DNA of 64,000 nucleotides from Azolla caroliniana (lineage: Eukaryota > Polypodiophyta). Each line of letters starts with the position of its first letter. Positions within the stretch are counted from its first letter, which is position 1. The stretch is taken from contig JBHGNT010000022.1 in the NCBI GenBank assembly GCA_043228905.1, forward strand, positions 12,028,001 to 12,092,000, read 5' to 3'. The notes beneath the pieces were generated by a model. It was not told where the DNA came from. It did no database searches and saw only the letters and a list, made by a program, of their open reading frames with translations. Shown piece after piece: positions 1-11,736 of this stretch. The position numbers and the translations under genes are program-made.

Positions 1-1
1 T

Positions 2-2123
2 ACCACATTGCAAGGTGATGTACCAAATAGAGTGTGGTATGGTAAAGATGTCTCTTATGATTACTTACGTGTGTTTGGGTGTAAGTGTTTTGTACATATA
101 CCCAAGGATGAAAGATCGAAGTTAGATGCTAAATCTAAACAATGCATTTTTATTGGATATGGTCAAGATGATTTTGGTTATAGGTGTTACGATCATGTGG
201 GAAAGAAGCTTATTAGGAGTCGTGATGTAGTCTTCATCGAAGACCAAACCATTGAGGACATTGACAAGGCGGAAAGGTTGAGTACCTCTTCAGATGGTGA
301 CCTATAGATATTGATCCAATTCCTATGATGGATGATGATACACAAGAGAGTGCCTCACAACAAGAGGAGCAACACGAGGATGTTGGTGAGCCGTTGATTG
401 TAGATGATGCTAGTAATGATGTTGTTTTGCCAGAGACAGGTCTTGAGTGGGGGGAGCAACTTCCATTACAAGAGGTGGCAAATCAACCTTTAAGGAGATC
501 TACTAGAGAACGACGATCATCCACGAGGTATCCTAGTTCTGAATATGTTCTACTCACTAATGAAGGTGAATCGGAAAGTTTTCATGATGTGCAAACTCTT
601 AAAGACAAAGATAGTTGGGTAGAGGCCATGCATGAAGAAATTAATTCTTTGAAAAAGAACAACACATTTGAGCTAGTTGAACTTCCTAAGGGTAAGAGAG
701 CTTTGAAAAATAAATGGGTGTTTAAGTTAAAAAGGGGTGATGATAACTTTATAAAATATAAAGCTCGTTTGGTGGTAAAAGGATATGGTCAAAAGAAAGG
801 AATTGATTTTGACGAAATTTTCTCACCAGTTGTGAAATTAAGCTCAATACGAGTTGTGTTAGGTTTGGTAGCTAGTTTAAACCTTGAACTTGAACAACTA
901 GATGTGAAAACTACTTTTTTACATGGTGACCTAAATGAGGAAATATACATGGAACAACCGGAAGGTTTTAAAGAGAAAGGGAAATAACATTTGGTATGTA
1001 GGTTGAAAAAGAGTCTCTATGGCCTAAAACAAGCACCGCGCCAATGGTATAAAAAGTTTGATTCTTTTATGGTGAATCAAGGTTATAAAAGAACTAATGC
1101 AGACCATTGTGTGTATGTTAAACAATTTGAGGATGGTAATTTTATTATACTTCTTTTGTATGTTGATGACATGCTAATTGTTGGGTAAGACCTAAATATG
1201 ATTAATAGGTTAAAAGTTGAGTTATCTAAGACTTTTGACATGAAAGATTTAGGGCCTTCTAAGCACATTTTAGGTATGCAAATAACTCGTGATAGAGAAT
1301 CAAAGAAATTGTGGCTTTCACAAGAAACGTACATAGAAAGAATCCTCGAAAGGTTCAACATGCAACATTCGAAACCAGTAAGTACTCCTCTTGCCACTCA
1401 CTTTAAATTGAGTAGGAAATGTTGTCCAGTTACCGAGGAGGAAAGAGATGAGATGTCATCGATTCCCTATGCCTCGGCGGTTGGATCTTTAATGTATGCT
1501 ATGGTTAGCACACGACCAGATATTGCACACGCAGTTGGTATAGTGAGTAGGTATCTCTCTAACCCTGGTAAATCTCATTGGAATGCTGTAAAATGGATTC
1601 TATGGTATTTGAGAGGTACATCGAAGTTGTGCATTTGTTTTGGAGGTTCTAAACCAATTCTTGAAGGCTTTATAGATGCGGACATGGTTGGAGATCTTGA
1701 TGGTAGGAAATCTACATCCGGTTTCTTATTTACTTTTGCAGGGGGAGCTATATCATGGCAATCCAAATTGCAAAAGTGTGTTGCCTTGTCCACTACAGAA
1801 GCCGAATACATTGCGACAACTGAGGCTGGCAAAGAAATGCTTTGGATGAAAAGGTTTCTTTTAGAATTGGGTTTGAGCCAATTAACTTATGTGTTTTTTG
1901 TGACAGTCAAAGTGCAATGGACCTAAGCAAGAACTCAATGTATCACTCACGGACAAAACACATCAATGTAAGGTATCATTGGTTACGATTGGCGATCGAG
2001 GAGCAAATGTTGCAACTAGACAAAGTTCATACTGATGACAACGTTGCTGACATGCTAACAAAGGTGGTTCCAAGGGAGAAGCTTGAGCTATGTGTCAAGC
2101 TTGCCAGAATGGAGATAAATTGA
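2..2123 (+). pseudogene. copia pol pseudogene (integrase end, RT, RNase H)
   Basis: Relic of the copia polyprotein in several pieces. 8-307 is the integrase C-terminal region (FGCKCFVHIP, IFIGYGQ). After a frameshift near 300, 325-1926 carries the RT in one frame, interrupted by in-frame stops at 985-987 and 1186-1188. Landmarks are KARLVVKGYGQ, SLYGLKQAPRQWY and the catalytic YVDDM just before the second stop. RNase H follows (DGRKSTSGF, STTEAEYIA at about 1790-1812). A further frameshift near 1850-1900 moves the end, which contains TKHINVRYHW and NVADMLTK, into 1842-2123. The two stops and two frameshifts rule out a functional product. Upstream sequence is cut by the window edge. Confidence 0.9.
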
Positions 2124-2151
2124 GACACAAGCAATTCTCTCCTTGTGTGAC

Positions 2152-2164
2152 CGGAGGGGGAGAT
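2152..2164 (+). other. polypurine tract of copia element
   Basis: The G-rich tract GGAGGGGGAGAT lies immediately before the TGTTAATG start of the LTR. This is where plus-strand synthesis is primed in LTR elements. Confidence 0.75.
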
Positions 2165-2910
2165 TGTTAATGTATCCGGTCACTATTTGGTCTTTTCTAT
2201 TTTAATAATATTTATTGTTATTATTAGATAGTAATATAAAACAAAACGAAAGTTTTGTTTCTTTAGTAATTATTACCCTTACTTTATTTCTTTAAAAGGG
2301 TAAATGTAAGTTACGTTTTTTAGTGAGTAAAGAAAAATAAAAATAAAAATAAAAATAATAAAGAGGAAAACAAAACAAAACGACCGTTTTTATTTTGAGA
2401 GAGACAAAGAGAAGAGAGAGTGGAAAGGAGATATATATATATATGGGAAGAGGTGAGAACAAAGGATGAGGGTGAAGCATTGTGAAGCATAGAGAAGCAT
2501 ATTGAAGCTTGGTGCTCAACTCATCTACTTCCAATCTCCTTTCCATCTCCACTACTCAATGTGAGATCTACACGGCTACTACTTCGACTTGTGGACGTTC
2601 TTGTGGGTTTTCTTCTCTCTTCTTTTCTCTTATATGCTTGAGAGATAATCTTATCCCTTTGGATTATTGTACCATCTTTGTCGGTAGTACTATGCTACAT
2701 ATCTCTACTTATTTCTAGTATATCTAGAAGTAGAATTTGTACTTGTGTTTTATCTCTTTGGTGATAGTGGATTGGTTTTGGACTTTTGTCCCGCGGTTGT
2801 CTTGTGTAATCTTTGTTGTGTCATTGTGTGTGTTTCTTGTGTTCCTTTTTCATTATAATCGAGCATAAAACGTGATGCGTGTTACACTCTTACATGTCTA
2901 TACCTCATCA
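2165..2910 (+). repeat. 3' LTR of copia element
   Basis: Begins with TGTTA directly after the polypurine tract. It contains an (AAAAT)n run near 2333-2358, an (AT)n stretch near 2431-2444 and a T-rich terminator-like zone. The right end is set by the start of gag-related minus-strand sequence near 2908 and is approximate. Confidence 0.65.
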
Positions 2911-3171
2911 GTGTGCTCCATGATCATCGTTGAGCTCGAATAAAATGACCATCCTTTCCTCCCAATGGACCGTCTTCAAAAATAGGAGGACTTTGTCCAC
3001 CCCCACCGATCTCCGATCCCACTTTGAGAGTTGAGCAAAACGATGCTCAAACTCTTGGAATGCTTCCATCACGCTTCGATGGGCCTTCACCGACACCACC
3101 CATCGATCGAACTCATGCCGACTTCTCCCCTCCGGTTTCTTGTACCTGTATGTGTCCAATGAAGCTTCCAT
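2908..3171 (-). pseudogene. LTR-retrotransposon gag N-terminal fragment
   Basis: A minus-strand open frame of 87 codons resembles the N-terminal part of plant gag proteins (FEHRFAQLSKWDRRSVGVDK, LFLKTVHWEER). It lies just downstream, in minus orientation, of a primer-binding-site-like sequence and an LTR (3216-3703). The frame stops where the neighbouring copia LTR begins, so the copia insertion or a deletion removed the rest. No zinc knuckle or pol is present. Family assignment is by recall of the motif and is moderate. Confidence 0.6.
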
Positions 3172-3197
3172 CCTTGTCCTCCCTTGCCGCCCTTCAT

Positions 3198-3210
3198 GTC
3201 GGGTTCACCA
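3198..3210 (-). other. candidate primer binding site
   Basis: On the minus strand TGGTGAACCCGAC lies five bases inside the LTR end. It begins with TGG, as expected for pairing with a tRNA 3' CCA end. The priming tRNA was not identified. Confidence 0.5.
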
Positions 3211-3215
3211 AATTA

Positions 3216-3703
3216 TGTCGCGGAAATCCGCGCGTACGTGTCGGATCTTAGGATGGACCGCGGGGGTCTTGGACTAGGGAGTATAGGAGAAATGGGAGCT
3301 TAACCCTTAGGACCTTCAAGCTCAAGGGGAAATGAGAAAGAATAGGAGATTTAACAAGGAACATAAAATAGAGACAAGATACATCAAGAAGCTATATTAT
3401 GAATCCACAAAACGATTACAACCATGGCCGCGTAGGCCGAACAAACCCACTATAAGAAACCCTAACCGGATAGAAGAAGAAGAATAGTAAAACCCTAAAA
3501 CCCGAAACCCTAATGGTCTACCCTGAAACAACAAAATGGCAACCCCTAAAAAAAGTGACCCCTCAATCCCTTTTACAGTATTAAGGGGTGAGACACATTA
3601 CAAAAAGGAGTGGTCAAATCCCCTTTCTTTCAAAGGAGAGTATTTGACCTTGATCTTAGGAGTTGAGATTGATGGGGCTTAACTCCCTCTCCTCTCACCG
3701 ACA
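3216..3703 (-). repeat. LTR of minus-strand retroelement fragment
   Basis: In minus orientation the segment starts TGTCGG and ends CCGCGACA, giving matching TGTCG/CGACA termini. It is followed by a PBS-like sequence and gag. Only one LTR copy is present, so the boundaries rest on the terminal inverted repeat. Confidence 0.55.
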
Positions 3704-3895
3704 TACTCAATGCCCACTACTCCCTACACCCATACTTCATGTGCCTCCCTCTAGTCTACAAAGTACACATCACCTTTATACCTTTACATCTTACTTTTCC
3801 TCCTTACATTTGTCTTTTATTCCTATGTTACAATTTTCCTAAGTTCATGTGCAATGTACACATCTTGTTTTATTCCTCCCCCTCGGGTTTTCTCA
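3704..3895. other. no gene seen
   Basis: Pyrimidine-rich sequence between the LTR and the palindromic region. Nothing recognisable was found in it. Confidence 0.5.
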
Positions 3896-6700
3896 CCATG
3901 GCCAAAAATCCTCATGACAACGTTCGCGTTCACAAGTGGAAGGATCGCGCATTCCACTTATGGATTCCTTTTATAATCTTGCGATTTTAGACATTTGATA
4001 CACTAATATCACATGTTTTAAATAGTATGTAAAATTTGCTAAGTTTTTGAGATTTAACAAGTTTCAAAATGATAATTTCTAAAATTGAATAGTTTTTCAA
4101 TAAATGTTTAAACGTTAATGGATTGCAGACTTGAAATGTAATTAACTTAAAGAAAATCACAATTCTTAACTCAAGGCACAAGTTAAGATTAATGGTTTCA
4201 CCATATTGAGGAGATGTAGGTTTCAAGAAGTGGAAGTTATATCTATTGTTAGACTTGAAAATGTTTTAAGTATAAGAGGTAACATTGTAATCCTTAATGC
4301 CATCATCTATAAAGTTAGTGCTTTTTAACATCCATAAATTCATAACTCAAGAAATGTAGACAATATTCATAAACAATTTTGATAAATCCACAACTCCTAA
4401 AATGTAGACATAGATGTGAACATTAATATATTAGTTTCAACATATCACATAGTTATCAGGGTATCCACAATGCTCTCTTCTTCTTCCTTTTGAGAATTCG
4501 CCTACAAAATTTGTAAAGTAAATGACATTTGTAAGGTTCAATTACCATCAACACAATTATTAATGGTTTTTGTTAATCAATGAAGCACATGTTTACCATA
4601 ACGTACCTTGTTGTGCAAAACCTTTTTTATTTGAAAAAAAAGAAGATATTTAAACATAAACTCGATATATTGTATCCAATAGATGTAAAAAATAGAGTTT
4701 TCATCACAATTCCATACAATGTATCGAAATCATGTTCAAACCTTTTTTTTCTCGGATTTAAATAATAATAATAATAATAAATTGAGCTTGAGTTGATGAA
4801 AAAACCATATTTTTCATCACAATTCGATACAATGTATCTAGTCCATGTTTAAAGTAATTTTTTCTAATTTTTTTATACTTTTTTCCAATTTTGTTTTTAT
4901 TTTGTTTTCGAAAAAAAAAACTTTAAACATGAACTAGATACATTGTATCGACTTGTGATGAAAACTCTGGTTTTTTCATCACTTCAAGATAAAACAAAAT
5001 TTTAAAAAAACAAAAACAAAATAGCGAAAATAAATAGAAAAAAATCATTAAAAAAAAAACCCCAAACAAAAGCTTTAAACATCAACTGCATACAATGTAT
5101 CGAGTTCGTGTTGAAAAGTTGACTTTTTTATATGAACTTGATACAATGTATCGAGTAAATTTTTTAAGTTATTTTTATTTTTATTTTAACAATTTTGATT
5201 TTTTTTCTATTTTTTTTGGTTATTTTGGTTATATTTTAGCTTGAAGTGATGAAAAAACTAGAGTTTTCATCACAAGTTGATACAATGTATCAAATTCATG
5301 TTTAAAGTTTTTCTTTCCAAAAGAAAACAAAAAAATTAAAAAAATCGAACAAAAATTGAAAAAAATTAGAAACAAATGACTTTAAACATGAACTCAATAC
5401 ATTATATCGAATTGTGATGAAAAATATGGTTTTTTTATCAAATCAAGTTCAATTATTATTATTATTATTATTTTAAATCTAGGAAAAAAAAAGTTTGAAC
5501 GTGAATTTGATACATTGTATGGAACTATGATGAAAACTCTATTTTTTACATCAAGTGAATACAATATATCGAGTTCACGTTTAAAAATCTTCTTCTTTTT
5601 CAAATAAAAGAGGTTTTTAAACATGAACTTGAATTGTACTAAAATCTCTGTATTTACAAGAAAAAGATGCATATCGATACTGCAAAGAAGTATGTTGCAT
5701 AACAAGATACCTTATGGTGAACATGTGCTTCATTGATTAACAAAAAACCATTAATAATTGTGTTGATGGTAATTGAACCTTGCAAATGCCATTTAACATG
5801 GTCTATAAAATATTCTCGTGGTTCTCCATCACCACTTCAAGCACCTAATGTTGATCTTCATAGTTTGGTTCATCTACAACAGAGAAACATTTGTGTGGAA
5901 CCAAGGATGGCAACACAAGCATAACTCAAGTGGCAAGGAAACTTGCAAGAACTCAAGGTGGGGATATTAATAGCTACACATGTAGATGGCCATGACCTAG
6001 GGCACCAATTCTGCATTGGTAAAGTTTTGGACGTGGTGATGGATTAAACCTTTGTAATAAATCTATCATTGACATTAGTGAGGTGGATATCATTGTGTAT
6101 GACTTTACACTGACAAAAGTTAGATGTTTAAGGACAACAACGATAGACATAATAAAAGAGATATTACCAAGTCTAGAAGATATCTTAGATTGAAGGCGAA
6201 CAAGATTTAGTGCACACAATTTGGAGACACCATTTGGTGAAGACAATGATTTGATTGGTACATTTGAAAATGAGGAGGAAGAGTCACAATTATATATTAG
6301 TTATAGGAGTGATTCTCATGAAAGGAATGATGATAATGATGCAAATAACTCTAAAATGTGTTTTTTGTGCAATGATATGTAACAAATTTAGACAACATTT
6401 TATCGAATGAAAAAAAAAGCGTTGATTGTTTTGAAATATTCTGCTTTTGATTTCTTTAAGATCTAAAACTTATTAGTTGTCATTTTTCCTTAAAAATACA
6501 CAAAGTTACTTTTTGTATTTGACCAAAATTTGGCGTTTTTCAATTTTACCAAATGGTTAAAATTTCAACTTTTTCATCAAGTTTTGGAGAACACATGATA
6601 CTAGTATCAAGGTGTTTTGTGAAATGGCAAAAAAAAAACTCCAAAATCAAACGGAATATTCCTTATCCTTCCACTTGTGAACGCGAACGTGTTATTGCAT
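3896..6700. repeat. large degraded inverted repeat
   Basis: 26 bases at 3920-3945 are the exact reverse complement of 6665-6690, with weaker matches continuing inward (for example around 3990-4020 against about 6570-6610). Inside lies a clearer foldback (about 4520-5800). Together they look like a decayed element with long inverted arms, of foldback or Mutator-like type. No transposase was recognised. The short open frames inside (for example 6553-6843) have no family I know. Confidence 0.55.
4520..5800. repeat. inner foldback with repeated palindromic core
   Basis: The two arms are reverse complements with small indels. 4543-4590 matches 5722-5780, the (TAA)n tract near 4761-4780 matches the (ATT)n tract near 5453-5473, and the symmetry centre is close to 5115. 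A 13-bp palindrome (GATACAATGTATC and variants) occurs ten times, near 4660, 4715, 4827, 4936, 5092, 5131, 5279, 5395, 5510 and 5562. The spacings are mirror-symmetric. A transcript would fold into a long hairpin. Confidence 0.8.
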
Positions 6701-7565
6701 CTTTTGGTGTGCTTGACAAAAACTACTTCTTACTTGGTATTCTTTTGGAGAAGTACCCCACAGTTGGATTATGGGAGAGTACCATTGTTTGCCCTTTTGG
6801 TGGTGATACATGTGAGAGTGATTATCAATCACTCTTTACTTAGTAATATGTAAGTGAACTACAAAACAAACTCTAATTTTGCTCTATGACATAATCACCT
6901 TCACACAATGGTTGGACTTATCCTTTGAGATTAAGAAAACACCCAAGGAGTGGGAGAAAGTCTTAAACCTGACCACCGAGGTGTCGCGAAGTTCCACATG
7001 TACATGTGCTACTTGAGCGGGACCACCGAGGATTTGAACTAGAGGGGATGGATGACTCAAAGCCGCGTCAGTCTCGAATAATCGTCAGAGTCAAAAGATT
7101 GTGAAGGCTTTGCAGAGTCAAAGGTAGGTCAGAGTTGACGATTCGTAAGAGTTGAAGGTAGGTCAAAGTCGAATGCTTTGCATAGTTGAAGGTAGTAGTG
7201 ATCCGAACAATGAATTATACGCGAGGTTATCATGTAATTAACCCAAAGAATCAGAGATCATGAATGAATTTTACAATACTAAGTTTAGGTTGTCCTCTTT
7301 ATAGGTGGAAAGAAATTCCCTTCATAAAAGAGGGTTTACAATATTTTGGAGTTTTTATTACAACGGTGATAAAATTTTCCAAAATTAAACATGAACTAAA
7401 AATGAAGATGGTTTGTCAAAAGGGCAAGCATTGGCTAGAGCACATCATCACTTTAGAATTGTTTGTGATTTGTATTTGCCCAGTTCAATAAGCGAAATGA
7501 AACATGGGAATGAATCCATTGGCAAAAGTAGGAAGATGGGAATGCAACCACTTATGTCATCTTAA
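6701..7565. other. no gene seen; possible LINE 5' region
   Basis: Contains several imperfect repeats of AGTTGAAGGTAGGTCAAAGTC type near 7115-7195. The stretch from about 7206 may be LINE leader or ORF1 remnant, but no nucleic-acid-binding domain could be read. Confidence 0.35.
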
Positions 7566-8344
7566 ATGCGAGTGTTGACATGGAATGTTCAGGGGTTAGG
7601 CATCCTCTTATATATATAGATGATATAAAAATCGTATCTAACAAGAAATTACCAAATGTTAGTTTGTGGATCTCAAGACTTTTTCTTGGTACAAGAATGT
7701 CACTTAAATGCTTTCACAATACCTAATATGGATCCCTTCTTTCAAGAAATTGGAATATGTTTTGGTCTCTTACAATAGGTGCCATAGAAGTCCATGGAGG
7801 TGTATGTATGGCTATTGCACATAGGTAGGTTCCATTATTTATCCCAAAACAAGTGGTTATCCCTGGTAGAACTCAATTTATTATTTTACTAGATGGAGAG
7901 TATACATGGGACTCTTGAATGTATATGCTCCTAATACTACCTCTCCTTGGAAACAAATTTGGCAGGATTTACTAAATGTTTTAGCTCCACGTGATCATTG
8001 GTGCATTGTTGGTGATTTTAACATGATTAAGGATCCCATTGGTAGAAAGGGAGGTAGCTCAACAATGATACATGAACATGAATTGGCAATTTGGGAACAA
8101 TTAATTATTTTCCTTACAACTGATTTATGATTGGCATGCTCCCTTGTTGGTTCGTACAAAGTTTTCACTCTTTTCTCATGACCAAATAGGCGTTTAACTG
8201 GTACTAATATCTAGATTAGATAGATTATATGTCTGGAAAGTTTATTACAACTACTAGCATAATACACATAATGCCAAGAACTACGTTTTCAAATCATGTT
8301 CCTGTAATCCTTTCCACATTGGATCAATAGTCCCATGACCAATC
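7566..8344 (+). pseudogene. LINE endonuclease domain remnant
   Basis: The start MRVLTWNVQGLG and, in 7906-8130, LNVYAPNTTSPW and WCIVGDFNMI are the first and middle boxes of the exonuclease-endonuclease-phosphatase domain that nicks target DNA for LINE insertion. Frameshifts separate the pieces. The domain is cut at its C-terminal side by the solo LTR at 8345. Confidence 0.8.
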
Positions 8345-8799
8345 CATTACGGGCAAGACCATAAATTATCTTGTGGTAAGTTTACACCGTAGTATTCTAT
8401 ACACATGGATAAAGTGTGAGGGTTAAACGGGAGTGTAAAGAAGGGCAGATTACTTTTAATCCTAGGGATTGAGACAACCCATTAAGGCCGAGTGTGAGCT
8501 TTCTTGGGGGCCTTAGGTCTAGTTATAAATATTAGGCCTAGCTACCCTCATTTGACATCTTCTAACTACCTCGACACTTTGACCTCGTGGTGATCAAACT
8601 CTTGTATCGAGCACGCTAGTACCAGGTACGACTCGATGCCATGGCGATGGTATGGGACTCCGATTGAGGCTCACGTCCGTCGCGATCCCTTTGCTCGGGG
8701 GTGGTCAGGTAGATCAACACCCATCTTTCTCTCTCTTCTCTATTTATATTTATATTATATTTCCTTATCTCATGCTTACATTAGGATTAAGCTCTAACA
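8345..8799 (+). repeat. solo LTR, same family as the 49.8-56.8 kb gypsy element
   Basis: This 455-base segment is alignable end to end with the reverse complement of the gypsy LTRs at 49787-50241 and 56298-56752, which are also 455 bases. It is more diverged and ends in CTCTAACA. Shared landmarks include TAGTATTCTATACAC, GAGGGTTAAACG, GACAACCCATTA and CTCGGGGGTGGTC. The flanking pentamers CAATC and CTATC (one mismatch) fit a decayed target duplication. No internal sequence remains, so it probably arose by LTR-LTR recombination after insertion into the LINE. Confidence 0.85.
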
Positions 8800-10231
8800 C
8801 TATCTATTATGAAGATTCTAGGAAAGGTTTTGTATGCTTTAGCAATGGGAGAAGAGATGTTGTATGTCTCTAGTTTCCTTATAATGGTTGCAAGAATGTT
8901 ATCCATGTTGTGCATGGAGCAACTTGGGACAACAAAGTGAGTTGAATTTCATTATCATCGCACGGCATCTATGTGGACCCAAATGGGAGATAACGGAACA
9001 ACATACTTTTTTCACTCGAACAACTACAACATGAGAATGGGACCACCACATCCGACCCACATGTGATGAGAGAGATTGTCACACGTTATTGTTTCAGTTT
9101 ATTATCATTGGAGATGTTTTCAGCTAAGGCTTTAATATGTCGATCCCTGCTTTGGAATATGTTGGAACCAAAAATAACATTGCACATCAATTATCAACTA
9201 CCAGAAGTCTTTTATATGATGAAATGAAATGAAATGAGAGAAGCACTTCAAGCCTTGCCCAAACATAGATCCCCGTGTATGGATGGTCTAATCCCAAAGT
9301 TTTTCCTTAAATACGGGGATGTTCAAGGTGGACTTATGTATAGTCTTTTATAAAATTCTCTGTGATGGTTGTATGCCTTCATATTTTACAAAAGGATCAA
9401 TTTACCTTATACCTAAGTCAGAGGGTCCTTCACTTGACATCAAAAAATGGCGTCCAATTACAATACTCAACACGTTTATAAAATCTTGGCTAAAGCAATT
9501 AGCATACACCTTTGAATTATATTACCTACAGTTATACACCTAACCCAAACTAGGTTTATTCAAGAAAGAAGTATCCTGGATAATGCTTATACATTTTGGG
9601 AATCTAATGCAGTAACCGCCAAAGCCAAACAAAAGTTGGCAATGGTTATGCTTTATTTTGAGAAATCTTATGAGGTGTTGATGGGAACTTCTTGCAAGGT
9701 ACCCTTGCTAGGTTTGGTTTCTCTCAAGAATGGATTACAGGTATAGTCTCCTTATATAGTTCCGCTCAAAGTTGAGTTTTATTGGCCGGAAATATGGCCC
9801 TCGTTTTACCATTTTGCAATCAGTTAGATAAGGTCATCCTTTTGCACCTTTCTTATTGATGTTCTTTGCTAAGGCAACATGGATAACATGTTCTTTTGCC
9901 TTTTTGACTGTGGATGACATTGGTTTAAATGGATTACGTATCCCATTCTCAAATGCAAAATTAAGGGAAGTTGAATTTGTGGACGACATATATCCTTATA
10001 CTTACATGGTGATTTGGATAACCTATATAAAACTGAAATGGCCCAGCCCTCACTTTGTAAGGCTTTAGGTGCACTTGTTAATTGGAATAAATTGATGGCA
10101 TTTTGGGTTTGGAATGAAGACCCTCCATTATGGAATCCGCATTCGCATTTTTATTGAGTCCCACGAGGAACCCAATTCGAAATTTAGGGTGTACAATAGG
10201 CATAGATGTCACCTAAGAATCAAGTGGCACC
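8800..10231 (+). pseudogene. LINE reverse transcriptase remnant
   Basis: Codes in pieces for the RT of the LINE: ALQALPKHRSPCMDGLIPKF near 9240-9300, IYLIPKSEGP and KKWRPITILN (9319-9543), RFGFSQEWITG near 9710-9740, and EFVDDIY near 9970, where the acidic pair is kept. The following QFEI..GVQ region runs to the copia insertion at 10232. Multiple stops and frameshifts are present. Confidence 0.8.
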
Positions 10232-10662
10232 CCTCAAGCTCAACTTAGTTTAGTTAGTTAGTTAACCATGTAACTTCGTAGTTACCTAGATAGAATCTAG
10301 TTAGAAGTGTTGACTATAACGACTTAAATAGGACCTTGTACTTAAGTAGGATATTCTAGATCCTCCACTTCTAAGGTCATTTAATATAGGACTTACACAG
10401 TTGTACCTATATTCTCCTCACACATGTGTACCCTTGCACATAAGATCTATATATACCTCATTGATGGTATTTTTGTATTTGATGATGATAATGATAAGTT
10501 AATATACTTACTCATCCCCCATCTTGTGTTGTTCATAAGTGTATCACTCTCTCTCTCTTCCTCTCACACACATACACACACATATCACTTAATCATCCGC
10601 TTTTAACTTAATCACATAATTAGGTACTAATTAACCCATACTTACTTACCTAATTCTTAACA
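10232..10662 (+). repeat. 5' LTR of RT-less copia element
   Basis: Matches the 3' LTR from CAAGCTCAACTTAG onward and ends TTCTTAACA directly before the PBS. The TGTTGAGAGA start seen in the 3' copy is replaced by LINE-like sequence. Confidence 0.9.
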
Positions 10663-10675
10663 TGGTATCAGAGCG
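10663..10675 (+). other. primer binding site (initiator tRNA-Met)
   Basis: TGGTATCAGAGCG follows the LTR end directly. TGGTATCAGAGC is complementary to the 3' end of plant initiator tRNA-Met. Confidence 0.9.
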
Positions 10676-10830
10676 TGTGGTTTAAAAAATCCACTAAGCC
10701 CACCCGACTCCATGATTGTGTGTTCGAGACGCCGACGACAAAATCTGATTATCAGCTACCGTAGTGCTGCTACGTAGCACGTGTACTTGATCGAAGGAAG
10801 AAAAGCAAAAGAGGAGAAGACACAATCAAC

Positions 10831-11736
10831 ATGAACACAAAAATGGGTAGCTTGCTCCCTAGTGAAAAGCTAGATCGGAGCAATTATTCATCTTGGGAGT
10901 ACAAGATGACCCAATACATTGTTGGCCAAGGGTATTAGAGCTACATCAACGACGCTCAAGAAAATCGACCCGACTCAAAGAACGCCGACTACGCAACATG
11001 GGAGCAAGCAGCGAGTCGAGTCATGTATTGCTTGGCAACATGTGTCCATGACCACATGCTTAGCCATATTCGAGACACCAAGACGCCTAAAGAAGTGTGG
11101 ACAAACTTAAAGAAAATGTTCGCCGCAAACACGACCGCCTAAAAGCTTCAACTCCGACAAGAGTTGAACAACATTCGCCAAAAAGACATGTTTGTGTCGG
11201 ACTACACCGCCAAGATCAAGAGCATTTGCGACTCGCTTGGCTCCATCAAAATAAATGTCGACGAAGACGAGATGGTTCGAGTATGCTTGGGTGGCCTCGC
11301 ACAACAATTCGATCCATTACGGACGGCAATCTTGGCGAGAGAAAACCCTCCTTCATTCTTCGACCTCCAATCAATGCTATTGGTCGAAGAGAACCATGTG
11401 CGAACCAAAAGCAAGATGTTAGAAGGACAAATGTTCTTCTCGAATTCGGACGGTGGCCAAGGAGAAGGTCACAGCGGTAGAAGAGGTCAATTCAACCCAT
11501 CACACGAAGGGAATGCAAACCTTCACGGAAGCCATCGAGGAACCTTCGGAAGAAGGGGGAGCTTCCACGTTGAACATGGTCGGAAAACGAGGCCCGCAAC
11601 TTGCAACTATTGCGGCAAAATTGGCCACCGCGAGGAGGAATGCCGAAAAGAAGAAGTGAGTCGACTTCCACAAGTCGACAACACACGAATTACGCCGTCA
11701 ACTCCGAATACAATGATTATGGTGGACTATTTGTAA
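10831..11736 (+). pseudogene. copia gag pseudogene
   Basis: One frame starts at ATG 10831 (MGSLLPSEKLDRSNYSSWEY), a typical copia gag opening, and continues through KEVWTNLKKMFA and MFVSDYTAKIKSICDSLGSI to one zinc knuckle CNYCGKIGHREEEC near 11600-11641. In-frame stops at 10936-10938 (TAG) and 11140-11142 (TAA) break it. The frame is lost after about 11660, where the pol frame differs. The gag packages element RNA. This copy cannot make it whole. Confidence 0.85.

Larger units (their letters stand above)
1..2910 (+). mobile_element. Ty1/copia retrotransposon, 3' portion, decayed
   Basis: The window opens inside a copia element. Integrase C-terminal sequence is followed by reverse transcriptase, RNase H, a purine-rich tract and an LTR, which is the copia order (integrase before RT). 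The 5' LTR, gag and protease lie outside the window. Frameshifts and stops show it is inactive. The 3' limit is uncertain: the LTR begins at 2165, but its end could lie anywhere from about 2886 to 2910, because no second LTR is available for comparison. Confidence 0.9.

Noticed and set aside
6553-6843. 96-codon frame near the right end of the large palindrome as a transposase
   Set aside because: No recognisable transposase motif. It overlaps the 26-base inverted-repeat arm.
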